Source: Hofstenia miamia
Lineage: Eukaryota; Xenacoelomorpha; Acoela; Hofsteniidae
NCBI GenBank assembly: GCA_900660155.1
Contig: CABFPE010000054.1
Span: 896,621-960,620 of the forward strand
Reading direction: 5' to 3'
Length of the DNA stretch: 64,000 nt
Part shown: positions 12,127 to 25,400 of the stretch, in pieces
Layout: each line of letters starts with the position of its first letter
Numbering within the stretch: position 1 is the stretch's first letter
The notes under the pieces: generated by a model
Database searches by the model: none
The model's input: only the letters and a program-made list of their open reading frames with translations
Told to the model about the DNA's origin: nothing
Position numbers and translations under genes: made by a program

Positions 12127-12789
12127 CTGCATAATTTTGATAGGAAGAATAAGCGCATAAAGTCAAAGGAAGATATTATTGTTTCACAATACATTAATTT
12201 GAATGCAAATAAGCTGCATAAGTATGATTATTGCATATTTCTTGTTAGCTTTAATTGCGTATACATTACCTACCCTTGATATCCCCTTGCATGCTGTCGG
12301 TATAACAAATACAAGCTTTTTTACACTGATGTTTAACAAAATGAATACACACAAAAATTTATTTAGTATTAGTGATGTGGAAAAAGCTAAGACACCTTAT
12401 AGTATTCCTGTTATTTAATCAATTAAACAGTCAGTAGGGTTATAGTCTTCCGCAAAATCAAAATTCCTACCAATTACCATTTTTCTTGGAATTCAAATTA
12501 GCAAAAGCAGAATTTAAAATGCCTCCGCATAGCAATACGACTCTGGATTACCTAACGTTTCTTGTGACACTTTCTGCAGAATTCTGAATAACATAGGTAA
12601 AAGTATTAAAGTCAAATCAAAGCCTGCCTAAATGGGGTTTTCAAAAGTTGAACACATAACTAACATAATTGTAATGATAATTGGTCCAGAGTTGATCACA
12701 GAGGCAGATATTACATTTTAAGTTCATATTGTGACCAAAACGAGGAGAATAAATTTTTTATTTTCAGAGATTTTTTACACTAAATTGTT
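12127..12789. other. Non-coding stretch after the minisatellite
   Basis: Two short overlapping ORFs (12076-12279 and 12203-12418) have no family features; nothing else recognised. Confidence 0.5.
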
Positions 12790-13419
12790 TCCAAATATTT
12801 TTAACCAACAGATTCAAATAGAAACTCATTTTCATGCTCGAGGTTTACCATGGACCTCAGTGTTGGAATCTCAACTCTTTCTTCTCAACTAAAATTGATC
12901 GTCTTTTACACCAGGCTCTTCGCTGGATCTACTCTTCAAATAAACCTTTCCTTCATATTTTAAAAGCAAGGCTTTTGCCTATCTCGCTGTATCTTAAATT
13001 CCTTGACCTGATCTTTCTCAATAAACTACTATTCGGCTTCTATGATTTCGATGTATTTGAATTCTAAAAATTCTCTCCCGCTATCAGTGGTTTACGATCC
13101 TCGTCTAAAGTTCGTTTTCGTTTACCTCGCATTCACAGAGCTACCTGTGCCAATAACATTTTCTATCGTGTAATCCAACCAGCTAATTTCATAATTTCTA
13201 ATCTTGAAATCGATTTGTGGTCGTCTACTAGTCTTTTCAAACAACGAATCCTCTTGTTTATTCTGTCTGCTATCTCTGAATTCGCTTTTATCTAAATACA
13301 ACTTATTTCCTTTCTACAATTGCTCGTATTTAGCTTTCACTGTTTATTCTCTTGTCGTATTTTGTTTGTAAATATGTTTTTTTACTTTTGTATACACCAT
13401 TAATTTCGGTTAAATTGAC

Positions 13420-13460
<41 letters not shown>
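12790..13460 (+). mobile_element. LINE 3' end with (ATT)n tail
   Basis: The frame at 12834-13067 (stop included) has the pattern of the region behind a non-LTR reverse transcriptase: WNLNSFFSTKIDRLLHQALR then WIYSS, followed by a Leu-rich segment (LPISLYLKFLDLIFLNKL), like the RRA.RWI/RR..L..L block of CR1-like LINEs. Beyond its stop, other frames still show FYRVIQPAN and SLFKQRILLF, typical of the last residues of such ORFs. The copy ends in (ATT)13 at 13421-13460, the microsatellite-like tail many of these LINEs carry. It is 5' truncated and broken. Confidence 0.65.
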
Positions 13461-13461
<1 letters not shown>

Positions 13462-13667
13462 AGCATGCACAGTTGACGAAATTGAATTGGAGTTAGTGAT
13501 ATAGAAGATATATAGGTTGATTGGCATATATCTTCTCAAATAGCTTGTCAAACAAAAGAAGTACATTTAAAAGTAGAATGTCCTCAAGTTGATACATTAC
13601 GGCACTGAAAATATTTTTCTATATTTTTATAAAATACAACACACTATATTAGAAAATATAAAGTTAG

Positions 13668-16600
13668 CTAGTAAATTTGCATAATGTACCTGGGTGTCCG
13701 GCGTGGAGATGGCGAATAAGAATGGCGGAGGTAGGTGTCACTTCGTCGCTGGGACTTCAGTAATCGTGTAGCTGCGGGCGACAATGAGTTAGGAGAAGTC
13801 AATTGTGAACGGATATGGGAAACTGCTTTATGCTTTTTCAAACGGTGCTGTTGTGCAGCCTTTTCTGCCAACTGGAGTCCGAGTCTATCGCGCAAAGGAA
13901 CATCAGGTATCTAAACCAATGTTACAAATATTATAAATTATTTTTTTAAATTAAACTCAACAATAAACATTCATTTATTACTCAAATTTATACTTAATTA
14001 GACTGCTGGAGCAAATTGAATTACTTTTAGCAAGCTTAATATTTATTTATATACTATTAACTAAATCCAGACACTAACATTAACTTCTCGTATCTCTAAC
14101 AATGTCAACCTATAATATTTTTTAGTAATGAGATATTCCAAAAACTAAAATAATTAAAAAACAAAAAAAAATACAATAACTCCTTAATGATATTCCATTA
14201 ATACGACATAGCATTCGTACAAAAATGGCGAGAAAGCAATTTTTATAACCACCAACAACCCTAATTTAGTGATTGGCATTAGGCCAAGCTATCATTAATA
14301 ATTAAGGGGTACCATACTGTAATATCTAAAATTATCCTGCGGCTGTTGATCTTGGCACTAGGCACCATTTACTGTGGGAATTTGACACAGCCTTAATAGG
14401 CAGTAACACTAACTCAATTTAGTGCAATGTACACACTTTCAGGTTCTTATTCAACGTCATGCCAGCATTTAGATTTGTGCAAAAGATTTTATTAGGAACT
14501 TTGAGAACAAAATTTTATGAATACGTGAGGTGCAGAACATTATATAAAGCAAATGGTAAATAAAAATGGAACTTACCTTAAAAGTAGGAGTGGATTTCGG
14601 TTCATCAATATGAGCTGGGGTTCCCTCAACAACACCCCAGGTCATCAACGGGGAGTCACTGACACCTAAAATAATCGAATTATCGCCTAAAAATATTGAT
14701 CGAAGTTTTAGCTAAAAACAAATTAATATTAAGCCTGAGAAATGCTGCATTAAAATGGACATATCTAATTTAATAGATCTATTATAACTACGCACAACCA
14801 TATCACATAAGAATTTGAATTTATGACATTGCGTACAAATTCAGTATGATTACCTAACGGAGATATTTGAAATGGTTAAGTATTGGTACTTGGTGATTTA
14901 TAAATATTTTATTATAATATCGATAAAACATTCTATTTTAAACTTGAAAAACATGTAAAAAAAATGCTATACATAATGCTAAAATATAATTCAATGGATC
15001 ACCATCTAGAATAAACGTACTTAAGATCAATGTGAAACCATTTGTTAAGTTTTTGGCCGTTGGCAAGGAATCATACGCTCAAGGCGCGCTAAACGATTGA
15101 ATTTTGTGTATAATAACTCACTGAAACATTGGCCGCGGAAGGAATTTTGGTTAGGAAAGGGGCAAGCTGTGCACCCAATATACTAACTAACTAAGGGAGG
15201 TTTTCTCTGAAATGGTTATTTCCGCAGCGCCTGCACCGAAATATAAATTTATTACATTACTGATAGTTACATCAGTTAAATTTTTAAATAATTGGTTTTC
15301 ATAGCATAATATGCTATTCGAAATGAAAATCTCTACCAGGCATGGGGGAAGGCGTTGCCACAAACTGATATCCTCGTTTATTAGGAGTTTCAACGAGTTC
15401 CTTTCCATCAGCACCGACCTTTCCTTTTTTCATCAACATCGTTTGTTCTGCTATCAGCTTTAATTTCTCTCTCTCCTTATTATAATTAAATGGGTGTGCA
15501 GGAAAGCGCGTATTTTTATGACAAACTTCCATTGTTTTTCTAGACTTTGGAGCAACATCTTCAACACCTAAGAAAGATACCTGCACAAAAATAACTTCAC
15601 AAATAATACAAGTCTAAAATCTAACTACTCACAAGATTGAACCACAATACATCGTCAACAGGAATATAGGTTAACACAATAATACATTTTACTAAAAAAC
15701 TTGAAAATTACCATCAACGTCAAACATTAAAGCGTTTTTAACAACAAATTTCCAAGTTTCAGGTTGTGACTTTTTATCGCTACTGCTTTGTTCTAAAGCT
15801 AACATTTCAGACTTGGCGCCAGCTTCATACATCCAAGCGTATTTCTGACGATGGCGTTTCTCAACCAAAGCAGCAATTTCTGTAAATGATGCATTGTCTT
15901 CACTGGTGTTTTGCGATAGAAATTTCGTCAAATTTGGCAACTCATCTTCTAAAATCAGAGAGTAAACAATGGTACCATTGCAGTTAAGAATAAGGGGAAA
16001 ATAAATATTTACATTTGTAAACATCCCAATTGCAAGAGGGATTGGGTGTCAAAAGAGAATATATGAATGAAAATGTTTTACAAGCGTTAATAAAAGTAAG
16101 TACAAAATTAGATGCACAATACCATTATGGTCTTTAGGAGGGGATGGATTTCGCCCATTGGAGAACTTAGGCGATTGAATAAGACTTTCTAAGGGAGTCT
16201 CGAAGGTGGAGGGCGTCTCAACTAAAATTAATAACCAATAAAATCAATAAATTATTTAGAATTTCACTATAGTCAGCTATATACTGGAAATACAAAACAG
16301 AGCAATATTTGAAATAAGAGTCAAGTATATGTCTAAACAGGTCTAGATAAATAATTATTGTGAAACAAAATGCCAATATTTCATTTCAGACGAAGTAAAG
16401 AACTATTAAGAGCAACGTAAAATATAAACATGTAAGGAATTTTCATATTCTTAACACAGATGTATTGTTTTTGCTAAATTGTGTATGTGATGAAAAAATT
16501 ACTGTACACACTATGCAGCTAACAGTAGCCTCCGCAAGGGAAAATCGACAGGGGCGATACAGAGGGAGGCCGGGCCTCTCTAAAATAAGAATAGTTCGAT

Positions 16601-17560
16601 AAAGTGGTGCAAAAAATTACAAACCAAATTCTTTTGTACCCAATAGGGTGCATCAAATTTTTGTATTCAAATTCAATAATAAGGGCAGACTTCGCCAACA
16701 TGCACCTTCTGCAAAATTACAAGAAACACCCAACACAATTTTTCATAATTTTAAAAATTCATTGATTTTAGCAAGTTTTTCGCATTTTAGGATGTTTTAA
16801 AATATTTAACAAAATTTGACGAGTACACGGCACACACATTCATAATTTTATGTCAACATTTTATACTTTACTTCATCCTATATGATTAAAAATGCACTAA
16901 AAATGTCTCATTTGTAGTGCATTAATGAAATCCTATAATTTGAAATACATAATGTATTCAATTTAGTGGATATTTTCGTGAAAAATATTACACAAGACTA
17001 CCGTTGTTTACGCAAAATTTAGAATGTAAAAAATTAAAAATTCAAGTTTTTATGCATTTTTATTGGGCCTCCTCTAAAATATATTTCTGTATCCGCCAAT
17101 GCAAATCAGCACTAGCTTTGGTTTCTAAGATATCTTGTGCTATAAAGTTTATATTCTTGCTTTAAACAATTGGAGATGTCGGTTTTTACATTTTTTTGAA
17201 GTTTGAGTTAGCATGTCCACTATTTTAACACAAAATATAGAGAGAAATAAATATAATGCACAATATAAGGTACATAAAATATATAACAGACTCACATTGT
17301 TGCAGCGACTTTGTAAGATATGCGCGACCGTATTTACTTATTAAATGACGAAGTTTGGCAACGTCATTAGTTTCCAATGCTTCTATATAATCTTGCTGAC
17401 TTTTTAGTTCAGTAAGATCAGGAAAAAAATCACGTTCAATAATATTTTCTATCATCTAAATTGTGATAAGTAAATTAAATCATTAAAAAGTAATTACCTC
17501 CACATAGTCTTGCTCTTCCAAAATTTTATGGGAACGCTTTTTATCTGATTGTGATTCCAT
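13668..17560 (-). CDS. ESS2: ESS2 splicing factor homolog (DGCR14/ES2), 7 exons
   Basis: A nuclear protein of the ESS2/DGCR14 (ES2) family, which associates with the spliceosome C complex. Exons read on the minus strand: 17560-17498, 17455-17296, 16221-16123, 15948-15712, 15567-15337, 14665-14577, 13910-13668. All junctions are GT-AG and the phases join, giving 1122 nt (373 aa). Family landmarks run in order: IIERDFFPDLTELKSQQDYIEA near the N-terminus (the most conserved block), TPSTFETP, TSEDNASFTEI, TWKFVVKNALM, HKNTRFPAHPF, KVGADGKEL, FVATPSPMPG, SPLMTWGVVEGTP, RDRLGLQLAEKAA and LRHSYSPSPRRTP near the end. The start at 17560 gives MESQSDKKRSHKILEEQDYVE, equivalent to the basic N-terminus of relatives. 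The C-terminus is shorter than in vertebrates; the exon could instead splice at CCCAG|GTACAT (about 13689), so the last few residues are uncertain. The shortest introns are 42 and 144 nt. No frameshift seen. Confidence 0.93.
16549..17101. mobile_element. hAT-like MITE in ESS2 intron 2
   Basis: Left end CAGGGGCGATACAG and right end (reverse complement) CATTGGCGGATACAG are related inverted repeats. Both are followed inside by an AGGAGGCC/GGCCTC block. The CAGGGGCGG head is common in hAT families. Flanks AAAATCGA and CAAATCAG share AAATC, a weak 8-bp duplication. No coding sequence. It lies wholly in the intron 16222-17295. Confidence 0.55.
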
Positions 17561-20500
17561 CAATTTTCTAGTTACATTTAATAATACTCTAAAACAAATT
17601 AGTACTTACAAATGATTAAAGTATTTTTAAAAATGAACATTCTAGAAAAATAGCTTACACCCTTAAAAGCGAGCAAGGAAGTGGTAGGAATCACAAATTA
17701 GATAATTAAGATTGTCATAGACTTATTGCACTTGCTTTCAAAAACAAACAGGAGCCAGTCTCAAAATTGCTGGAAAATTTCAAAAGAGAACAGAAAAAGC
17801 AGTGAGCGTTCAGACCAGTCAATTGAATATAAAATTCTCTAGTATTGGATGCATATTATTCAAAACTATACACACACTTTTCCACAAATAGAAACGGCTA
17901 GTTTTTCCTGAACAAAGTAAGAACTGATTATGAGAACGTGTCTATGCCTGATGAGTTACTATTTGAGTAGAATAGAAATACAATTGAAATCGGGAATTAA
18001 AAAATTAATACTTTGGACCACCTGTTTTTCAGATTTTTACCTGAAAGTTTTGGATGTTATTTAATATATTCAATAAACTTATTAAGACAAGTTTCAATAT
18101 TTACTATATTAAGTGTTTTCTTCACAAACTAGAATAGTATTCTGTGCACAAAGTTAAAATTTGGATTAGCAATAGTTGTAGACTGTATTCAAATTATATT
18201 TACTTCATTTCAATAAAAACTGTTAAATGCTATAAACAATCAGCTCTATTCACAGCTCCAACTTAAAATTACTCAAAGACCAATAACATTTTCCAGAATT
18301 TTAAATTTAAACAAAAGAAAATTCGGTTAATAATAATTATGAAAACTTTTAGTAGTATATTTTTTGTTATTACTTATTCTAAACTTTGGCGATCTTTTTC
18401 ATGTTATTGATTTTTGTGCCGCATTCATTATTTTCCGCAAAGATTCGTTGAGCAATTCAATCTGTACAAAAGCCAAGACCATGTGGTATTTTGAGGGACT
18501 ATGCATTAAAAATGACAATAATTTAGTACGGTATTAGAATCAATTAGTCTAACTGTAGCCTAGGAAAAATTTTTATTTATATATCAACATTTATTTAAGA
18601 ATTGAAATAATAATTTGAATTAAAACATAACATTGTTTTAATATCTCCATAAAATGATGAATTTTTCATTCTATGTAAGCTCTTTACACAAAAATCAATC
18701 AATACAGGCTGAATTTTTTCGAAAATTTCCAGATTCCTTATAGCTATGACACAAGGAAATAAAACATTGTTTACCGAAAATAGATCTCTATTGAGATTAT
18801 AAAGAAAGGTCAGCCAACAAAATACCTAAAATATATTGAAATATACAATTGATCTCTATTAGACTGCTAAAGTATTTCCTAGCAAGAAAATGGCATTTTT
18901 TGATGACCTCTTACTATTTTAATAGATTGGAAAAACAATCGTAATCCAAAATATCGTATATTCTTTGTCTATAATTTTATGGACACTATTTATGAATGCA
19001 TTTCAACTTAATTATTTTTGCAAGAACTCGATCGAATTTTTTCAAATTTTTTATAATTTCGAATTTACACTAGGAATGATCATTTGTAATGGGTACTGTG
19101 TATTTTCAATCAAATTTGGGTTCAAATATGATATCTCTTCCAAATTTTTTCAATTGGAAAGTTCTGTTAGATTTCTAGTTGATGTAAATTCTGTTCAATG
19201 TAAATTCCTTTTGATGTAAATTCCTTAGTCGATGTAAACTCTGTAGACCCAATGTATATATTGGGGTTGGTACATTAAATGAGTACCACATTGTTTAAAA
19301 CGAATACAAAATATCTCAAAACGGTTACTGATTAAAAAGCAACTTGATGGGACGTCAAATATTAGAAAGCTTTTAAGCAATTGTTTTAACTCAATTAACA
19401 TAGAAATGAATTTTCGCTATTTAATAAATGTAGTATTATAGATTTTTTGGTCAACAATATTCTGCAGGACTAACTACATAAAGCACACTGTCAAATAATC
19501 TGTGTCTAATTGCCATTCCATAAAATGATATTTTCCCAATTTAGGCCTTTGTTCCTCAGCAACAAATGTATCCATTTTGAGATATTTGGTATTAGTTTTG
19601 AGAAATGGGATTTCCATTTAAATTACCAACCATTTAGCATGAATGAAGTATACATATCAATTATATTACAGGGACATGAAAATTTAATTTTTAGCAGTTG
19701 TTTATTGAGTTGTAATCTATTCTAAATGATAAAATATTATACCTGATTTTATAAAACAACTCAGGTAGATATTTTAATTTAATATGAGAAAATTTTGTTC
19801 ATATTGTCTTAAATATTTCCTATGGCGATCTCAAGGTTCTCCGCGTCCGTTTCAAGATTTCTTATGTTGATAAAAACTACCAACCATATATTGGAGGATA
19901 CAGTGATGTCAATTAGACACGAATATTTAAATGGTTAGTTCGATGTTAACTAAAGTGTATTAAAAGTTAAACTTGCGATTTTTTTATTGATAAATTTTAA
20001 ATTATAGATATAAAGCTGAATTTTTGATATATTATTTGCAAAAGTCTTTGTTAAATGTACATAAATTTGAACGAAGTTTATGCCGAATAGTACAAACATT
20101 TCGGGTAATAGTTGCAAAAAAATTGATGCTAACTTTATAAATAATTTTTCATTAAAATTAAATGCAAATAAAAAGAGTATATGGTCGTTTTTTATCTTAT
20201 CATGAAAGTTTCTATTCTTTAAGAATAGAATGGAAAATAACAATCAGAAGAATTCTCTTAGATTAAGTGGTACCAAGCTACTTACTGAAACGGAACTTCA
20301 TACCTCCACATTTTTCTCAGATCGACCATATTTCTTTCTAAAATCTTATTAAAAATCTTAAGTTTGTTGTCACAAACGAAAATTTATCAGATCTGATTTT
20401 TTAAGCTTGCTTAAATAGGTACTCTATTTAAGAGCTAATTGCCTTTTGGAGAATCCCTCTGATGCAGTGGTAATAATTATTTATATTCTTTTTACTTTTG

Positions 20501-20652
20501 CGCATCAGAAAAATACATTCTATTCTATTCTCCGTGATTGAGAGAGGAAATATCACAAAATCGCGCTGTAAAATTCTGTTGGTCATATCACGATGTTTCC
20601 AACAATCTGTAAAGAAGCGATAAGTTGAAGATTTGCAATACGCATTTTCTTT

Positions 20653-20698
20653 GAATATCCAATATTAAAGTTACTTTAGACTTCCATATTGGATATTC
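20653..20698. repeat. Short perfect hairpin, 13-bp arms
   Basis: GAATATCCAATAT at 20653-20665 and ATATTGGATATTC at 20686-20698 are exact reverse complements around a 20-nt loop. This may be the centre of a small foldback repeat; no terminal repeats recognised. Confidence 0.7.
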
Positions 20699-20759
20699 AG
20701 AAAAATGGGTAGAAAATACTGAAATGAATATCACATTATTCCCCTCTGAATTGTCTCAG

Positions 20760-21060
20760 TCTCCAAGACGGTTGGATTAACTCCGAATTCCGCTTGATCG
20801 TCGATAATTTGAAGTATCCATTATCGCTCCAGCATCACCATCACAGTTCCCAACTTCTTAAAGCTCCGTATTGTTGTACTGATTACTGTGCGTTACTCCA
20901 TCTTCATCTGTTGTGCTTGATTCCTCTTGGCCATATGGATTCAGATCTCTATTTGAAGCAGTACTTTCCTTGCCGTCATGAAAACGAATAGTAGCATAAT
21001 TGATATTTGCTTTGACCAATACCTTTCCGAGATTATTTGGAGATATTTTCTGTAGACAAA
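20760..21060 (-). mobile_element. LTR retroelement fossil, possible integrase C-terminus
   Basis: The minus strand around 20860-21030 reads NYATIRFHDGKES followed by NRDLNPYG, resembling the residues that end some Ty3/gypsy-type polyproteins (xxVRFxDGxExTVSxRDLAPY). The surrounding sequence gives no LTR and no other domain. It is a short, broken, old fragment; the assignment rests on this one motif. Confidence 0.35.
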
Positions 21061-22467
21061 ATAATGATTTCAGTCAATCTCAATCTGTACATCCAGATAT
21101 TTAACAATATGACTTTATTTATAGAGCTCTAGAGCTTCCATTTTTCTACAACGATAAGAAAAAATTATTTTTTTATTCGAATAGTAAAACTGAAATTATT
21201 CGGATGATTATTAATTCAGCCTTAATTGCACAATCAAAATCAGCATTTTCATGAATTTGTGTAAATTGTAAACCCGAACTTAAATATATAATTACCACGC
21301 TGTAACTTCAGCATATTTCATCACTTCTTGTATCAAATAAATAACTTAACAAACCAATGATCAATTCATCAGTTTAATTTTTGTGTTTTTTCAACTAATT
21401 AATCGAACTTACAGAACAGCAAACTCGAACTAAAAATCAATGTCTTGTGCCAGTTCGAACTAAAAAACAACCGCAGAAGTTAAAAACATATTTCGCTTGC
21501 AGATTTTGCTTTTCGTCCCATGCGCCTAAGTATCACACAATGACAGTAATACATTCAGCAAAACATCAATCCCAAATAGTTTGTTTTTCCGGTTTGTATC
21601 ACTTTTGTATGAGCGGACAATGTTTCGCACGCGGTAATAAACTTCTCCAAAATTCACAGTGTTCTGTATCAAAAATTAAGAATATACATAGAAAATATTC
21701 AAACTAGATTTCAAAAATTTTTCTCAAATTCTATCTGAAAAAATAGACTTAATCGATTTAATTCATTTTGCTAGCAATGAAACTTCAACACATTAATTTA
21801 TTAACAAATCGGATTTATTGGTAGTAGGTAGGTAATCAATCAGTTTCAATTTCATGATCATCTTTACACACGCAATATCAGATTGAATCTATTTACATGT
21901 TTGCAGCGCTGGGGAAAAACATGTTTAACACATTGGCTTATATCAACTTTATTTATCCTTGAATTTTTCTAGCGTGGTTTGAATTTTTTATAACGCTAAC
22001 TTTTGTGTAAAATGAGCTATTAAAATCAATTTTTAACAGAAATTTCTTTAATTCCGACATTTATTATTAAACTAGTGAATATCATCACAAAATAGTTTTC
22101 TTCAAATATTTATTGGGAGATATGCTGTTGAACTTTTTAAACCGGGTAATTTTTGAATGTATTTCATTAAACATTTTTTTAAATATAGCGTTTACATGCT
22201 TTTCATTTCCCGTACATATGATGTAAATAGGAGATACAACTCAACAACGTAGATTCGTTTATTTATTAGATAGCGTAGAACAGCAGGTATAAATGAGTTT
22301 TTTTTTGAGATTTCAGTACGCCCTTTTTCTATAGCTAGTGAGATCTATTTCAACAGCATAATTAATCACACGCTGTTCGTTCGTACATTTCAAAATGTCA
22401 ACCTATGGTTTAGGATAACGTACGCTAACTCTACTGTAAAATTCTTCTATATTTAAGATTATTTTAA

Positions 22468-25400
22468 ATGAAGGTGGTGGATAAGTCGGTCAAATACGAT
22501 CGTCAGTTACGACTTTGGGGAGATCATGGACAAGACGCTCTTGGAAAGGCTTCTGTTTGTCTTATTAATGCAACAGCGACTGGTACGGAGACTCTGAAAA
22601 ATATTATATTGCCTGGAGTTGGGCGCTTTGTTATTGTTGACGACCAGGTATTTTTGATAATATATTCTTAGTTAACACTTTTAATTAGATTTTAACTTCT
22701 TCAAATGTTGGAAATAATTTTTTTCTCTCCCCATCCTCTTTAGGCCAACCGCGTGGCCAAGTTGCTTATGAATTCCTTCAAGAATTAAATCCTGATGTGC
22801 TTGGTGAATTTATAAATTCTTCATTAACGAATGTATTATCGTCGGATCTCTTCACAACAATGAGTTTGGTTGTCGCTACCGATTTGACTGAAGATCAACT
22901 GGTAGTTTATCATTAAATTCATTTTGAAATTATATTAATTTATAAAGTCGTTTGTTTGTGAGGCCCATTATGCAAAATTTTTAAGAGATTCTAATCTGCA
23001 TAAAGCAATCGTGACTGACAGTGTTAGTCTCAAGCCCACGCTACACGAACAACTTTTGCCGCCAATTTTTGTCGTCCGAACGAACAACTTTTGTCGCCAA
23101 ATTTTGTTGTAGATTTGGTATGCTACACGAACAACTTTAGTCATTTAATTAGTTTTAGACAAATTTGGGGAGGGGATGATACACGAACGATTTTGGTTGG
23201 CGACACAAATTGATGATAAAAGTTGTTCGTGTAGCATAGTGTTACAACAACTTTTTATATTTCAGTTACTTCATTATAAAATATTTAAGAAAGAATTACA
23301 AGAATATCCGAATATGCAGAAATATTTAAATGAAATATTAATATTGCTCATTTAACATAACAGTTGAACTAAAATATTAAAATATTTTTCAATATTAAAT
23401 TATTGGAATATGCAGTACTAACAATCTATTTTATATTATATTTAATGTCTTTATGATGAAACAATATTGTTTCAATATCGGTATTCGTATTTTCTTGAAT
23501 ATTATAAAACCTCGCCTGATGAAATCTGCTTGTTTACATTCTCAAATCGTAATAATGGCCTTGAATTTGAGCGGCAAATTGCATAATTATAGCGCGCATT
23601 TCACCAAAGCATGGAGATGTCAACATTGTGGTCACATCTTATTAAAGCAGAATTCAATATTTATTTATGTAGGCTTTGGATACAAAATTTTAAAATATCT
23701 ACAAGGCGCTGGATACAAAAAAATGTAATAACTTTCTCATACTTATTGCATATATTCATCGCTCTAAAAACTATCTAAATTAATGAAGTCACATTAAAAA
23801 TACGATTGTAATTGAGCTATCACGGCCTACAGAATGGTTTGTAACCTGAGTCGATGCGTATTTTCATTGGAGACAGAGATTATCACTGTGCACGAATGAT
23901 AAAATAAGAATGATGCGGTTTACTTTGAAATTAAACCAAACATCATGATCGCCTGCACTGTTTAAACAATACTTGAGTTCGCAAAGTTACGCGGTGATCG
24001 ACTTCCCAATCTAATCACTATTTTATGACTCGAAAGTTCAAATGTTTTTGTTTACTACAAGGGATTCTTTTTGATGAGTTAATTGTTTTAATTCAATGCT
24101 GATACGCAAGTATACAAAAGAAATGCCTACATAGTGATATATGTTCATTTTAACATAAAAATGTTCAAATCATGATTATTAATTCTATAAACCTAGCTAA
24201 TTTTAAATTTTACTGTTCGAAATTACTAGAAAGTTGGAGAATTATTTCTCCGACAAAAAAGTTGGTCGGAGCACCCTGCTACACGAACAACTTTTGTCAT
24301 TTAATTACTTCACGACTAAAGTTGGCGGAAGGGGTGCTACACGAACAATTTTTATTGTCCAATTTTTGTTTGACTGAACGGACAACTTTTGTCGCCAACG
24401 TTAGTTGGACCGAACGAACAACTTTAGTCTATATAATTACTTCCGGTTTTAGATGTGGAAGAGGGGTGCCACACGAACGATTTTCGTTGGCCAACAAAAT
24501 TGGCGACAAATGTTGTTCGTGTAGCATGGGCTTCAGAGAGGATTGTTTCGCAATCATTTGTTTGCAGTGCTTCAAATATTATGTATGCTTATTTCTGTGC
24601 TACATAATGTCCTCTTCAATGTTTTCAATAATATATGAACTAATTCGAATTTTTTTGTTCCTTTAACCACTCTAATATCGAACAACGAATGTGGCCATTG
24701 TTGCTACTATTTAACACTTAGCTATCTTTCTATTTTGTAAACGACAATACCTATTTTAGATTAAATTGAGTGAATTATTATGGAAATTGGATATCCCGTT
24801 ATTAACTTCTATTTCATATGGTCTCATATCCTACGTAAGATTATCCGTGAAAGAGCATTGGGTATGTGAAACTCATCCTGATAATCCTCGAATCGATCTC
24901 CGTTTGGATAAAATCCACATGATTCCTGGATTGCTGCAGTGGATTGATGATCAAAACCTTGACACCATGTCTAATGAAGAATTTATGCATACTCCTTATT
25001 TAGTAATACTTTACAAAAAGTTGAGTGAATGGAGAAATGTAACAAAGCAAAATTTCCCTTCTTCTTTTAAGGATAAAAAGCTAATAAAGGTATGTCCGTT
25101 TTTCAAACTTAAGTATGCTCGTTTTTCAAGCAAAATCTAACTTTTTTATTAATTTCATATCGAAAATTAAGTATAACCCAATAACAATTGATTGAAAAGT
25201 TTTTCTGAATTTTTTTGTAGAAATCTATTAGAATGTTTTTCGCTCTATGTTCTGATTATAAAAGTTTTTTATACTATTGATCACTTTTCGATTTATTTTT
25301 TAAGAGGGGCTTGCTAAGTTTTGTTAAGTTTCTACGCCTTAGTCAATAACAATGAATTTCAACATCAACATATTGTATATCAAACCATGAATAGATACAA

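Larger units (their letters stand above)
17561..22467. other. Intergenic region between divergent ESS2 and NAE1
   Basis: About 4.9 kb, AT-rich, with no supportable gene. The 71- to 97-codon ORFs here lack family features and sit in runs of A/T. It presumably contains the promoters of both divergent genes, but I see no defined TATA or factor site. It contains a hairpin (20653-20698) and a fossil retroelement fragment (20760-21060). Confidence 0.6.

Noticed and set aside
12076-12418. Overlapping ORFs at the end of the minisatellite
   Set aside because: The first codons are the repeat unit itself, and the rest has no family features.
21447-21707. 86-codon Cys/His-rich ORF as a zinc-finger gene
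   Set aside because: Cysteines do not follow any finger spacing and there is no supporting context or splice structure.
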